A stretch of 64,000 nt of DNA from Limnobacter sp. CACIAM 66H1 (GCF_001601825.1 NZ_LUJK01000011.1:1-64000), one strand, 5' to 3'. Shown: positions 36,421 through 45,703, counted from the first letter of the stretch. Numbers and translations: made by a program. The notes: generated from the sequence alone by a model not told the origin.

Positions 36421-36441
36421 GCGCCCACGTGGAGTGGGCGC
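36421..36441 (-). terminator. Hairpin after the lipoprotein hydrolase gene
   Basis: GCGCCCAC-gtgga-GTGGGCGC has perfect 8-base arms, followed on the - strand by TCTTATTT. It lies about 26 bases past the stop of the hydrolase gene and should end that transcript. The T tract is weak. Confidence 0.6.
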
Positions 36442-36466
36442 TGCATGTAATCATTTGACAGCCGGA

Positions 36467-38611
36467 TTATGGCATTAAATTTTGCAATGTGGGTAAATTC
36501 AAAGTACCGCGCAGTGCGACCAAGGGGGTGACCAGGTCGCGAGAGGCGGTTGCCAAATATTGCGGGTGATAACCATACACCAGCAAGCCCAAGGTTTCGC
36601 CTTCGGCCAAACGTTCGGCCACGCCAGTCATTTCCACATGGCGCTTGCCAAATCCACGAATGGGCGTCACCTGATCATCGATCAAACGCCAGGCGCCGTT
36701 TCTGTTCACGCCCAGCCCAACGAACAACATGGGGTCGCAGCCAGGCTCCAAACCCGCCAACCCAATGGGTGACATGGCCGTGGCTGAATAAATTTGACCA
36801 CACACAGGGTTCATCAACATATCCACAGGTGGTGCGATTTCGAAGGTCGCAGTTGGAATACCTGCCACCACATTCACACCGGCGGGCAAGTCGATGGGCA
36901 TAACCGCGGGCGCAAACGGATAACGCAAAATGCCGGTCACCGCACTGGTGAGCACATTCAGTGGATCAGCCCCCGGCGTAAAATCAATGGCCACAGGCTG
37001 AATATTGCTATTGGTTGCTTGGCCCTTGGCTTGCGGCCCCAGGTTGCTGAACAATGTGTTTTCATTCACCCACACTGCGGCGTTTTCACTGGCTGTGCCT
37101 TGGCCCACGTCATCATTCAGGCTGAGGCAAACCTTGCCTTTGTTTGCAGCCAAGGTTGTGAACGCATTGGATTCGCTGGCGTTTTTGATCGCAGCAGCTT
37201 CCTGGGGCGTAAACAACTTTTCAACAAGGAATGCAAATTGGGCCTCTGGAATACTCAGGTCACCACAAGCAAAAGGGCCACCTGGCTTTTGGAACTCAAT
37301 TTCATTGAGACCGTTTTGGGCGCCCTGCTCCGTCAGGTCAGCCAAACCAGGGACCATCGAAGGCGACAGGGGCAGAATGTGACCACTTTGGTGGGTCAGC
37401 AAACGTACATCGGCTTTTTTGCCTTTGTCATCCTCAAGCGCGCGGTAACAACTGAAGTTGTGGAATGCGTCGTTGAAGTTGAACAAGGTGTCCCGAAAAC
37501 CTTGAGTGAACAGAATATCGACCGGGTCCGGTGTTTTCTGGGCCAGACCAGGCGTTACTTCACTTTGAAGGAAGCTTTGCGCGCCGGGGGCTTCAGAATC
37601 GCACCAATAACTTGGGCTGTGGTAACGGAAAAACTCCAGCGCTCCCTCTGGAAAACGATTGGCGGTGGCGCCGCGCAACAGGGTTTCGCGGATTAAGTTG
37701 TCTTGCCCGCTGGTTTGCAAAGCCATGGGGTCGCCTGCTTGCAGCTTTGGGCTCAAAGAACCCGATTCGCCGCCGGCCACCAACAGCAAGGCCCATCCCG
37801 ACTTCACGGTGCCGGTGGGCTTGACATTGCCCTCGGCGGGCTCAAAATTTTCGATGCCATACGCGCCGCCAGGGTTCAAGCTGTAGCGCAGGTCATTCCA
37901 TGCAATATCGGGGGTGAGCGCATCCAGGCGCTTCAGTGGATCAATGTTGTGAATCAACAGTTGATAGCCACCACCGTAGCTGCCACCCGTGGCTCCAGCC
38001 ACCATGTTGAATTCACGGTTGCCCGCAGGTTTGGGCGTGCTGGCGTAGCGCAACCAGTCCAGGTTGGCCTCAGCCCAATCGAGGATTTGAAGCAGGTCTT
38101 GCCCTTCAAAGTCTGGATCCAAGACGCGGACAGATCCGCCGCTTTCACCAAAGCCGCGTTGGTCAATACTAATCACCCCAGCACCAGCCTCAATCAGGTC
38201 GCCCATGATGCCGCGTGGGCTGGTCGCGCGCGAGCCGCCATAACCGTGGCCTTCCAGCACCAAAGGATTACCCCGATCACAATTAAACTCGGCAGGCTCG
38301 AACACAGTGAACGCAATATTGTGGCCACTTGCAGACTGCAGGTTCACGCTGTAACTGTTGCCACCTGCACGAGGTTGTGTCGCATTGTCGCTGCATGCCG
38401 TGGACGTGAACTGCCGTTGTACTGCCTCAGGATCCGGGTTTTTAAAGTTGGCCACCAAGGTCATGGTGGGCTCAACTTCCTCATTGGGATTGGTGGGATT
38501 GTTCGGGCCAGCCAAACTCGCCGGGGTATCGTCGCTGCCACAGGCTGCGAGGCCCAAGGTGGCCCCGAGAAGGGCCGCAAGCAACAGTTTGTTGAAGGGT
38601 ACTACGGTCAT
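36467..38611 (-). CDS. Lipoprotein alpha/beta hydrolase, S15/CocE-like
   Basis: A 714-residue secreted lipoprotein: the signal sequence ends in the lipobox LAAC (about residue 24). The hydrolase core has the oxyanion segment VLEGHGYGGS, the nucleophile elbow GGSYGGG (serine), the acidic residue in FTQGFRDTLFN and histidine in SGHILPL. These match the X-Pro dipeptidyl-peptidase/CocE group or an extracellular lipase. The substrate is not clear. It precedes the TetR gene on the same strand, and the DUF1302 operon follows, which fits uptake or breakdown of lipid-like compounds. Confidence 0.8.
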   Translation of the reverse strand: MTVVPFNKLLLAALLGATLGLAACGSDDTPASLAGPNNPTNPNEEVEPTMTLVANFKNPDPEAVQRQFTSTACSDNATQPRAGGNSYSVNLQSASGHNIAFTVFEPAEFNCDRGNPLVLEGHGYGGSRATSPRGIMGDLIEAGAGVISIDQRGFGESGGSVRVLDPDFEGQDLLQILDWAEANLDWLRYASTPKPAGNREFNMVAGATGGSYGGGYQLLIHNIDPLKRLDALTPDIAWNDLRYSLNPGGAYGIENFEPAEGNVKPTGTVKSGWALLLVAGGESGSLSPKLQAGDPMALQTSGQDNLIRETLLRGATANRFPEGALEFFRYHSPSYWCDSEAPGAQSFLQSEVTPGLAQKTPDPVDILFTQGFRDTLFNFNDAFHNFSCYRALEDDKGKKADVRLLTHQSGHILPLSPSMVPGLADLTEQGAQNGLNEIEFQKPGGPFACGDLSIPEAQFAFLVEKLFTPQEAAAIKNASESNAFTTLAANKGKVCLSLNDDVGQGTASENAAVWVNENTLFSNLGPQAKGQATNSNIQPVAIDFTPGADPLNVLTSAVTGILRYPFAPAVMPIDLPAGVNVVAGIPTATFEIAPPVDMLMNPVCGQIYSATAMSPIGLAGLEPGCDPMLFVGLGVNRNGAWRLIDDQVTPIRGFGKRHVEMTGVAERLAEGETLGLLVYGYHPQYLATASRDLVTPLVALRGTLNLPTLQNLMP

Positions 38612-38760
38612 GGGTGTCTCCTGCCATCTCCGCCTTGTGACTTTTGGCGTTGTGGATTTAAGTGTGTATCCCCTTGTTACCGGGAGATGACAGGAATTAG
38701 ATGTGCCTGAAGTGTCGCTAAGCCGACACTACTTGGACACTGAGTAAACATCAAGAAGCA

Positions 38761-39921
38761 TTACACCTGGTGATACATTCGATACCAGGCGGCGAATTCA
38801 GCGATGCCCTGCGCCAGGGGGGTGACAGGCCTGAATTGAGTGGCCGATTGCAAGGCAGTGACATCGGCACAGCTTTGGCTCTTTTCCAGAATCGGGCCGG
38901 TGATGTATTCCTTGATGGCGGTTTTCTCCAAGGCATGTTCCAGCGCTGCGATCAATTCCTCAATAGAAACTGGCAAGCTGTTGCCCACGTTCAAAATTCG
39001 CCAGGGTGCGTTACTCGTGGCCTGATCAGGCGCCTCAACCAGCCACACCGGGTTGGGCTCGGCGGGGGTGTCACTGGCACGCAGCACCGCCTCCACCAAA
39101 TCAGCAATGTAGGTGTAGTCCCGGGTGTTGCGACCATCGTTGTAAATTTGAATTGGCTTGCCTTCGAGAATACGTTTGGTGAACGCGAACAGCACCGAAT
39201 CGGGTCTGCCCCAAGGGCCGTACACCGAGAAAAACCGCAAGCCAGTGGTGGGCAAATTAAACAGGTGACTGTAGGAATGGGCCATGAGTTCGCAGGCACG
39301 CTGAGTGGCGGCATCCAGGCGCTGCGGGTGGTTTGCACTGTCGCGCTCGCTCATGGGTTTCTGGAAACCCGCCCCGTATACAGCATGGCTGCTGGCATAC
39401 GTTAAGTGGTGAATTTTGAAATGTCGGCAAGCTTCCAACAGCGACACAAAACTGTTGATATTGTTTTGCACACACTCGGCAGGTTTGTCCTGCGACAAAA
39501 ATTTGTCGGTTTGCCCGGCGAGGTGAATGACCCGCTGAACTTTGTAAGTTTCCAAGCATTCGTGCAGCTGCGTACTGTCGCAAAGATCAGCGCGCACTGA
39601 ATGGTATTTCGATCCAGTGGCCTTTGCAATTTCATCGAGCATGGTCAAGCGTTCACGCTTGAGCCGGGTGTCATAGTGACTGTTCAGTGAATCAAAGCCA
39701 ATGACTTTGTCGCCACGCTCCAGGAGCGCCTTGGCCGTGTGAAATCCGATAAAACCTGCATGCCCTGTGACCAGTACAGTTTGTTTCTGGCGAGCCTGTT
39801 TCACCAAGCCTGGATCGACCGCCTCAAGCTCGGCCAATTCTTTGGTTTGAAGTTCCTCTGCTTTGGGTGCTGCATTTTTGAGCTGATCCGGGGCCGGAAA
39901 GGCCTCCATTTTGATTCCCAT
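38761..39921 (-). CDS. Nucleotide-sugar epimerase-like protein with lost active site
   Basis: A 386-residue protein of the extended SDR family. It aligns with UDP-glucuronate 4-epimerase and WbpP-type enzymes: TGHAGFIGFH (52-61), YASSHAVYG (175-183), FFSVYGPWGRPD and the RDYTYI segment are kept. The catalytic YxxxK is replaced by DAATQ (D203, Q207): the Tyr is Asp and the Lys is Gln. The enzyme is therefore likely inactive in the usual hydride-transfer reaction and may be a binding or regulatory protein. The first 47 residues are an extra charged extension. It is the last gene of the secretin operon, 55 bases after cysC. Confidence 0.85.
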   Translation of the reverse strand: MGIKMEAFPAPDQLKNAAPKAEELQTKELAELEAVDPGLVKQARQKQTVLVTGHAGFIGFHTAKALLERGDKVIGFDSLNSHYDTRLKRERLTMLDEIAKATGSKYHSVRADLCDSTQLHECLETYKVQRVIHLAGQTDKFLSQDKPAECVQNNINSFVSLLEACRHFKIHHLTYASSHAVYGAGFQKPMSERDSANHPQRLDAATQRACELMAHSYSHLFNLPTTGLRFFSVYGPWGRPDSVLFAFTKRILEGKPIQIYNDGRNTRDYTYIADLVEAVLRASDTPAEPNPVWLVEAPDQATSNAPWRILNVGNSLPVSIEELIAALEHALEKTAIKEYITGPILEKSQSCADVTALQSATQFRPVTPLAQGIAEFAAWYRMYHQV

Positions 39922-39976
39922 ATTGGTTCTGCGTGCGCGGTAGAGGATCCTAACCTTACCCGAAACCGATTGATTG

Positions 39977-40576
39977 TCAATCCGGTTGTTGATTCATTCT
40001 CCCGTTTATTGAATACCGGCCCAAAGCAGGCTCCAGGATTGCAAAAAGTTGCTCCAGGCATTCGGAAACAGTGTACTGGTGGGTTTGCAAAATCAGACAG
40101 GGACTTTCGGGTACTTCATAAGTAGCGCTGATCCCGGTGAACTGCGCAATGTCGCCGCGACGCGCTTTGCGATAGAGGCCTTTGGGATCGCGTTGTTCGC
40201 ACACCTGAAGAGGTGCATTCACATGCACTTCAAAAAATTGCCCGGGATTGAACAAGGAGCGGGCCATGGTGCGGCTCTGGGCTTGAGGCGAAATCATGGA
40301 CACAATCACCACGAGGCCAGCATCCACCATCAGCTTGCACACTTGTGCTGTGCGTTGCACATTGATGACACGGTCTTCTGGTGAAAAACCAAGATCACTA
40401 TTCAAACCGAGCCGCAAGCCGTCACCATCCAGTAAAGCCGTGTGAACACCCCTGTTGTACAACTCTTTCTCCAACGCCATCGCCAGCGTGGTTTTTCCAG
40501 CCCCACTCAAGCCAGTCAACCACACAACGCATGCCGTGTGCTTTTTTAACAATTCATGCTGGCATGGCGCAATCAT
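39977..40576 (-). CDS. cysC: Adenylyl-sulfate (APS) kinase
   Basis: A 199-residue APS kinase that makes PAPS from APS and ATP. The P-loop GLSGAGKTT, the substrate segment DGDGLRLGLNSDLGFS (the usual DGDN is DGDG) and the family stretch RDPKGLYRKARRGDIAQFTG are present. The start is placed at ATG 40576, which overlaps the preceding gene by 23 bases; a GTG nine bases earlier is possible. It stands apart from any sulfate-adenylyltransferase gene, next to a secretin and an epimerase-like gene. This suggests PAPS made for polysaccharide sulfation, not only for sulfate assimilation. Confidence 0.93.
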   Translation of the reverse strand: MIAPCQHELLKKHTACVVWLTGLSGAGKTTLAMALEKELYNRGVHTALLDGDGLRLGLNSDLGFSPEDRVINVQRTAQVCKLMVDAGLVVIVSMISPQAQSRTMARSLFNPGQFFEVHVNAPLQVCEQRDPKGLYRKARRGDIAQFTGISATYEVPESPCLILQTHQYTVSECLEQLFAILEPALGRYSINGRMNQQPD

Positions 40577-41153
40577 GCTGCTCACAGGTCACCAGTTGCG
40601 GATGCTGTGCCTCATCCAGATTCATGATCACCCCGTTGCGACAATCGGGAATCACTACGGTGTCGAAAAACTCACGTGCGGCGCCTTCAAAAGTAATCGC
40701 CTGGATAACGTGACCGGTTTTTAAATTAACGGCGATCAGCTGGCAACGATCTGGCAGATGCAGTGCTTTCAAACGGTCATGCAATGGAAAGTTGGTTACA
40801 TAGCCATCGTGCCGCGGCTTGCTGATACGATCCTGTTGAGCCGCTTTCAAGGGCTGCGCACAACGCAAAGTAAGCACCCCCTTTGAGAACTCGGTGGGCA
40901 CACACACAAATCGACGACAATATTCCAGCGGTAAAATGGTTTGCAGGGTGAAATGGTCGCCGATGACATTGGAATCCTCTTGAGAACCCGATTCGGCCAA
41001 ATCATCCAGATTCAGGAATCTTGAGCGCAAAGCGAGGCTGCCCAATTCGGCAGACCGACCCTCTCCACGCAAGTGTGTGTGTTGTTGGCGAAGCAAATTG
41101 AGCTGATGCTCATCCAGCCCGGCTTGTACCAAATCTGCTTCTAGTGATTTCAT
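40554..41153 (-). CDS. Stand-alone GspE-N/MshEN-like protein
   Basis: A 199-residue protein. The N-terminal half has the repeated helix pattern of the GspE/MshE N-terminal domain (LEADLVQAGLDEHQLNLLR and ELGSLALRSRFLNLDDLAE) followed by the second segment ILPLEYCRRFVCVPTEF and GVLTLRCAQPLKAAQQD. These are the parts that, in MshE-type ATPases, bind c-di-GMP. The ATPase domain itself is missing. The C-terminal third is not recognised. It sits between the exported 285-residue protein and cysC in the same operon, so it may sense or dock to a secretion system without its own ATPase. Confidence 0.65.
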   Translation of the reverse strand: MKSLEADLVQAGLDEHQLNLLRQQHTHLRGEGRSAELGSLALRSRFLNLDDLAESGSQEDSNVIGDHFTLQTILPLEYCRRFVCVPTEFSKGVLTLRCAQPLKAAQQDRISKPRHDGYVTNFPLHDRLKALHLPDRCQLIAVNLKTGHVIQAITFEGAAREFFDTVVIPDCRNGVIMNLDEAQHPQLVTCEQHDCAMPA

Positions 41154-41167
41154 GGAGAATGTTTCCT

Positions 41168-42025
41168 TCAGTTGGGAAAGCCAGTGCCAAAGCCCGGTTG
41201 ATTGTTGCCCAACTGGTTGCCTCCGAAACCACCATTGCCACCACCAAACCCGGAGCCAAAGTTGCCGCCTTGCTGCCCCCCCAAAGTACCTGAGGGTGAG
41301 AAAGTCTGTGTTCTCAGCACAGGCACCAAATAATCAAACTGATCGGTTTCCACTTTCAGCAACTGTGAATCGCTGGGCACTTGCGGCAGGCCACCTGCGC
41401 TCGACTCAAGCGCGCCATAAAACACATTGACCCAGGTGCCGTTTTCACTTAACCAGTCGACCGTGATGTCTTGCCCGTTGACCGTGGCTCGCAACGCGTA
41501 GCCGCTGACATTTTCTGTTTTACCCACTCGCAAACGAAGTGCACCCGATGAACGCGACACCGGGCGAGGCACCACGACAGCGGCGGTTGGTTCGCTACGG
41601 CCATTGCCAGCCTGTTGAGTGACAGCAGGCTGAATGACTTGCTGGGGCGTGAAATCGTTCTCGACCCGTCGCATCACAATGGCACCCTGAAAATAGGCGG
41701 TCACCTGCATATTGCTGAACAGGTTAATCAGCGGCACCGGCAACACCGGTGAATTCAAGGCTTGTTGCCGAATGTTCAAATCTTCTTGCGTAATCCGCCG
41801 CTCGGCCTGCCGACGCAAATCAGCAGCATCGCCGGTGGCTGCCTGCTCTGCCGGGCGCTGTGTGGCGCCGGAAGAATCTGGCCCATTTGCCACAGGTGCA
41901 CCCTGTAACATGGCAGGGCGAATCAAGGGATTGGCAATGGTTTGCTGCGACAACACACCGCCCGACCATGCAGCACAGGCACTGACCAGACAACAGATAA
42001 CAAGGGGTTTTTGAAAGGCATGCAT
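41168..42025 (-). CDS. Exported protein of unknown function in the secretin operon
   Basis: A 285-residue protein with a signal peptide ending around VLSQQ. The middle part (residues 60-230) has a beta-rich look (GALRLRVGKTENVSGYALRA) and the last 45 residues are Gly/Asn/Gln-rich, a flexible tail. I do not recognise the family; a PilP-like role beside the secretin is possible from its place. It starts 4 bases after the secretin gene, and the MshEN-like gene follows 14 bases later. Confidence 0.65.
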   Translation of the reverse strand: MHAFQKPLVICCLVSACAAWSGGVLSQQTIANPLIRPAMLQGAPVANGPDSSGATQRPAEQAATGDAADLRRQAERRITQEDLNIRQQALNSPVLPVPLINLFSNMQVTAYFQGAIVMRRVENDFTPQQVIQPAVTQQAGNGRSEPTAAVVVPRPVSRSSGALRLRVGKTENVSGYALRATVNGQDITVDWLSENGTWVNVFYGALESSAGGLPQVPSDSQLLKVETDQFDYLVPVLRTQTFSPSGTLGGQQGGNFGSGFGGGNGGFGGNQLGNNQPGFGTGFPN

Positions 42026-42029
42026 GATT

Positions 42030-43655
42030 TCACTGCTCCTGAAACGGGGTCAGTTTCGAGATCATTTGAACTTGCGAGGGCACAAAACCCAGGCTTGTCG
42101 ACAAACGCAAGGGGCCGCCCACGGCCGCTGCCACGGGTTCAACTGCGCTGGGTGCCTTGGGTTCAATTCTGCGTTTGATCGGGGCTGGCGTTTCCAACAC
42201 GGGCAACTGCGCTGCGGGTTGTTCCAACTTGGCCACTTCACCGAACAACAACAAACGCGGGCGGATGGTCACCACCAGTTCCGTTTGTTTGGTGCTCTCG
42301 GTGCGGCTGCGTGTGCCCAGCCCACTTTGAAAATCATCCTGGGCACGCGACACGGTAATACCACCCAGCAAAATGGTGTCGCCGGGACGACAACGCACTT
42401 GGGTTTTCAGTTCGCGGTCAGCGACCTCAGGCAAGTTCAAATCCACACCCAAGGCAGTGAAACGCTTCAGCGCCAGAAGCTCCGTGATTGAAATATTGAT
42501 GCGGGTGTAAATGGTGGAGTCATGTGCCTCGCCGGTCAGCGAGACTTCAAGGCCTGTACGCAGGTTCTGCGTGTCGGCGGTGGATTGCGCCACTCCGTTC
42601 ACAATTTGCGAGCCCACACGCGATACAAATGTGGTGGACTGTCCCACCCGAATGTTGCCGTTGGTGCCATTCATCAAGCCGATTTTCGGTTGACTCAGGG
42701 TTTTGACATCGCCCTGTGACTTCAGAAAATCAATCAAGAAATTGGTGGAGAAATTTTCACCAAAGATCAGGGTTTCAATTCCCGATGCAGTGCGCGTCAG
42801 TTGGGTAATCCTGTCTGCTGTGCTGGATGCTCCTGCAATCGAGGAGTCCGGGGCGGTGTTGATTCCATTGCCGGTTTTGTAAAGCTCCCAACGCACACCC
42901 ATGTTGTTGGAATCGTTCAGGTCCACCTGTAACACATTCATGTCATACACAATCAATGAACGGGTGGCACGTGCCCGCTCAAGATAATTCTGGATGTCGC
43001 TCAAGGCCCGACGGTTGGCGCGAAACACCAGTGATCGGTTGATGCGGTCCAGGTAAACATCACGCGCGCCCAGGTACTGCATGGTGTTGGTAATGCCAGC
43101 CATGCTGTCCTCGTTCAGCACAGGCGGCATGGTGACGACAAACTGTTGCTCAGGCATGATCCTCAGCACGCCCGACTCCGTCACTGTCCAGAAAAACCCC
43201 ATGATTTCGCCCAACTTGTTCATCACTTGCGGCAAAGTGCCACTGAGATTGTTCAGCGTAACCACCCCATAACGGGACGCTGCATCCGCCCCACCCTCAA
43301 AACTCAATGGCATGTTGGTGCTGGCGAAAATCAGCTGCAGCACATCGAACAAACCGCGTTCGGTCACCGAGAGGTTCTCGACCATGCGGTTGGGCAGTTC
43401 ACCCTCGGAAAGCTGGGGACGAACCCAGAAGGTATCGGAGGGCAAACGCTCAATGGGCAAAGTCACCTGAGGTGCTGCTTGATTTGCGCCAGTGATTTCC
43501 GGTGCTTTCAGTTTGGCGCGAAACTCGTCTTCCTGCCCGAACGGCCTTAGCGATGAACAAGCCACTGCGCTCAATGCGACAGCCACGTAAACACCAATTT
43601 TGCTCACACTCAAAGCGGTGTTTAATGCGGTATTGGGGTTCATACTGTTGTTCAT
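42030..43655 (-). CDS. PilN-type secretin (type IVb pilus family)
   Basis: A 541-residue lipoprotein. The signal sequence ends in VAC (lipobox, about residue 33). An STN-like short N-terminal domain is followed by a secretin barrel segment, with SQPKIGLMNGTNGNIRVGQ, FVSRVGSQ and ETSVLGGITVSR-like C-terminal motifs. The protein matches BfpB/PilN-type type IVb secretins, which form outer-membrane channels. No pilin, prepilin peptidase or assembly ATPase gene is close, so its partners are unclear. An in-frame ATG at 43643, preceded by AGGA, is an alternative start. It is divergent from the DsrE-like gene. Confidence 0.85.
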   Translation of the reverse strand: MNNSMNPNTALNTALSVSKIGVYVAVALSAVACSSLRPFGQEDEFRAKLKAPEITGANQAAPQVTLPIERLPSDTFWVRPQLSEGELPNRMVENLSVTERGLFDVLQLIFASTNMPLSFEGGADAASRYGVVTLNNLSGTLPQVMNKLGEIMGFFWTVTESGVLRIMPEQQFVVTMPPVLNEDSMAGITNTMQYLGARDVYLDRINRSLVFRANRRALSDIQNYLERARATRSLIVYDMNVLQVDLNDSNNMGVRWELYKTGNGINTAPDSSIAGASSTADRITQLTRTASGIETLIFGENFSTNFLIDFLKSQGDVKTLSQPKIGLMNGTNGNIRVGQSTTFVSRVGSQIVNGVAQSTADTQNLRTGLEVSLTGEAHDSTIYTRINISITELLALKRFTALGVDLNLPEVADRELKTQVRCRPGDTILLGGITVSRAQDDFQSGLGTRSRTESTKQTELVVTIRPRLLLFGEVAKLEQPAAQLPVLETPAPIKRRIEPKAPSAVEPVAAAVGGPLRLSTSLGFVPSQVQMISKLTPFQEQ

Positions 43656-43782
43656 CCTGTGAAATCGGTACTGTTGAGTATCCCGATGCTGGATGGGTTA
43701 AACATCCCTCTAAGGAGTCACCTCGCCGACCCCACCTTTTCGCGGGATAAGGCAGGGTTAACCGACATTGAAGGAGCAATTC

Positions 43783-44253
43783 ATGAATTGGCTTACGATC
43801 AAAAACACCTTGGTAGCTTGCGCAGCAGGCTTGTTGATGACTGGCACGGTGTATGCGCAGGAATCTGCCCCAGCAAAGCGAATGAACACACAGGACATTA
43901 CCTCGAAGGTGGTGTATCACATTGACGGTGCAGAGCAACCGCTCAAAGCCCTGCGCAATATTCGCAACCATCTCGATGTTTCGCCAAGAACCACCATCAT
44001 TGTGGTGACCCATGCCAATGGCGTGGACTTTTTGATGGAAGGCGCCAAGCATACCGAAACGGGCACACAATACGCCCCACTGGTGAGCGCACTGACTGCC
44101 CGAGGCGTGGTGTTCGAGATTTGCGAAATTACATTGAAGAACCGCAATTTAAAGAGAGACCAGTTCGTGCTCGATGCGACATTTACACCATCAGGCGTGG
44201 TGCGTGTGGCCGATCTGCAAACCCAACAAGGCTTTGCCTACATCAAACCTTAA
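43783..44253 (+). CDS. Exported DsrE-like protein
   Basis: A 156-residue protein starting at ATG 43783, which is preceded by AAGGAG at good spacing. The signal peptide MNWLTIKNTLVACAAGLL is followed by a DsrE/DsrF-like fold: DISSKVVYHIDG-like strand 1, TTIIVVTHANGVDFLMEG and ALTARGVVFEICEITLKN near the end. The C at 'EICEI' is the only obvious cysteine. Exported DsrE-like proteins are not well described. It is divergent from the secretin gene and followed by an MFS transporter with a 12-base gap. Confidence 0.75.
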   Translation: MNWLTIKNTLVACAAGLLMTGTVYAQESAPAKRMNTQDITSKVVYHIDGAEQPLKALRNIRNHLDVSPRTTIIVVTHANGVDFLMEGAKHTETGTQYAPLVSALTARGVVFEICEITLKNRNLKRDQFVLDATFTPSGVVRVADLQTQQGFAYIKP

Positions 44254-44265
44254 TACCGACTTGCC

Positions 44266-45552
44266 ATGCAATTGAACACTCACAAGGCCGTATCCCCACT
44301 CACCGTGTTGTGGTGCGGGGCATTCATCATGACCATTTCATTGGGCATACGCCACTCATTCGGGCTTTTTTTACAGCCGATGAGTTTGAGCAATGAGTGG
44401 GGGCGTGAGGTGTTTGCCTTTTCAATTGCCATGCAAAACCTGGTGTGGGGCGTTGCGCAACCCTTTGTGGGCAGAATGGCCGATCGACTGGGGTCTGCCA
44501 TCACCATGATTCTCGGGGGGGCTCTGTACACGCTGGGTTTGTTTTTAATGGCCATGGCTGAAAGCCCTGGTATGCTGACCTTGAGCGCCGGTGTTTTGAT
44601 TGGTCTGGGTTTAAGCGGCACCACCTTCCCTGTGGTGTTTGGCGCCGTCAGCCGTGCCATGCCCCCTGAAAAGCGCAGTATGGCCATGGGCATCTCCATG
44701 GCTTTGGGTTCACTGGGGCAGTTCGCATTTTTGCCCGGTGGTTTGTTTTTGATCAATCAGGTGGGCTGGTCTTCCGCACTCACCATTCTCGCGTGTATTG
44801 CAGTCATCATTCTGGTGTTGGCCTGGCAATTGATTGAACCCAAAGCCACGCCCCTGAAAACCGACGATGCACCCTGCAGTGCCGAGTGCCCGAACACCGC
44901 AGCCAGCCACCAGGAAGCACCTGCAGACAAAGAGCTCGGCATGTGGGCCTCGCTGGGGCAAGCCATACGGCATCGCGCCTTCCTCATGCTGAGTGTGGGT
45001 TACTTTGTCTGCGGCTTTCAAATCCTGTTCATCAGCGTACACCTGCCCAGCTATCTTCAAGACAGCGGCATACCTGCCAGTGCGGGCAGCACAGCCTTGG
45101 CCTTGATTGGCCTGTTTAATATATTGGGTAGCTACCTGGCCGGCTTGTGTGGTGGCAAGTTCAGAAAACCCATGCTGCTGACTGGCATTTATGGCCTGCG
45201 CGGTGTGCTGATTGTGGCTTTCATCCTGACTCCCTTAAGCACATGGAGTGTGTACTTGTTTGCGGCGGGCATGGGCGTGTTGTGGTTATCCACCGTGCCT
45301 TTAACCACAGGCACCGTATCAGCCATGTTTGGTGTTAAAAACCTCTCCATGCTAGGTGGGTTGGTATTTATGTTCCACCAAATTGGTGCCTTTGTAGGTG
45401 GATGGCTAGGCGGCCTGTTGTTTGATGCCACTGGCAGCTACACACTGGTGTGGTGGATATGTGTGGCTTTAAGTGCAATTGCCGCTGCGGTAAACTGGCC
45501 AATCCAGGAACAAAGCGCAACCCCCAATGAGCACGCAGCCCAAGCCGCCTGA
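44266..45552 (+). CDS. MFS transporter
   Basis: A 428-residue protein with 12 predicted helices, MFS type. The loop between helices 2 and 3 has the pattern GRMADRLGSAITMIL, and the second half begins after a hydrophilic loop at about residues 205-225. The helices near the C-terminus have the usual glycine-rich pattern (FHQIGAFVGGWLGG). The substrate, perhaps an organic acid such as oxalate or formate (the family with 'GIRHSFGLFLQPMS'), is not certain. It is followed by a small membrane peptide gene that overlaps by 26 bases. Confidence 0.88.
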   Translation: MQLNTHKAVSPLTVLWCGAFIMTISLGIRHSFGLFLQPMSLSNEWGREVFAFSIAMQNLVWGVAQPFVGRMADRLGSAITMILGGALYTLGLFLMAMAESPGMLTLSAGVLIGLGLSGTTFPVVFGAVSRAMPPEKRSMAMGISMALGSLGQFAFLPGGLFLINQVGWSSALTILACIAVIILVLAWQLIEPKATPLKTDDAPCSAECPNTAASHQEAPADKELGMWASLGQAIRHRAFLMLSVGYFVCGFQILFISVHLPSYLQDSGIPASAGSTALALIGLFNILGSYLAGLCGGKFRKPMLLTGIYGLRGVLIVAFILTPLSTWSVYLFAAGMGVLWLSTVPLTTGTVSAMFGVKNLSMLGGLVFMFHQIGAFVGGWLGGLLFDATGSYTLVWWICVALSAIAAAVNWPIQEQSATPNEHAAQAA

Positions 45553-45691
45553 AAATACAGATGCCAACACACCACTGATGCCACGCTGGGCCAAGGTGGT
45601 GTTGGTGGCGTTTGCCTTGCTGGTGATGTTGGGCTATGCAAGCCCAGACATGCGAGCAGTGTATGTGGCTGCATGGGCAGCGTGCTTTTGA
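45527..45691 (+). CDS. 54-residue membrane peptide overlapping the MFS gene
   Basis: The frame starts inside the last 26 bases of the MFS gene and gives MSTQPKPPENTDANTPLMPR followed by a hydrophobic helix and DMRAVYVAAWAACF. One transmembrane segment is likely. The initiation is coupled to the MFS stop. I do not recognise a family. Confidence 0.5.
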   Translation: MSTQPKPPENTDANTPLMPRWAKVVLVAFALLVMLGYASPDMRAVYVAAWAACF

Positions 45692-45703
45692 TTGGCTTTG
45701 CTT

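Noticed and set aside
40554-40557. ATGA overlap at the end of the MshEN-like gene as cysC start
   Set aside because: The ATG in this overlap is followed by a stop after two codons and is not in the cysC frame; cysC starts upstream at 40576 or 40585.
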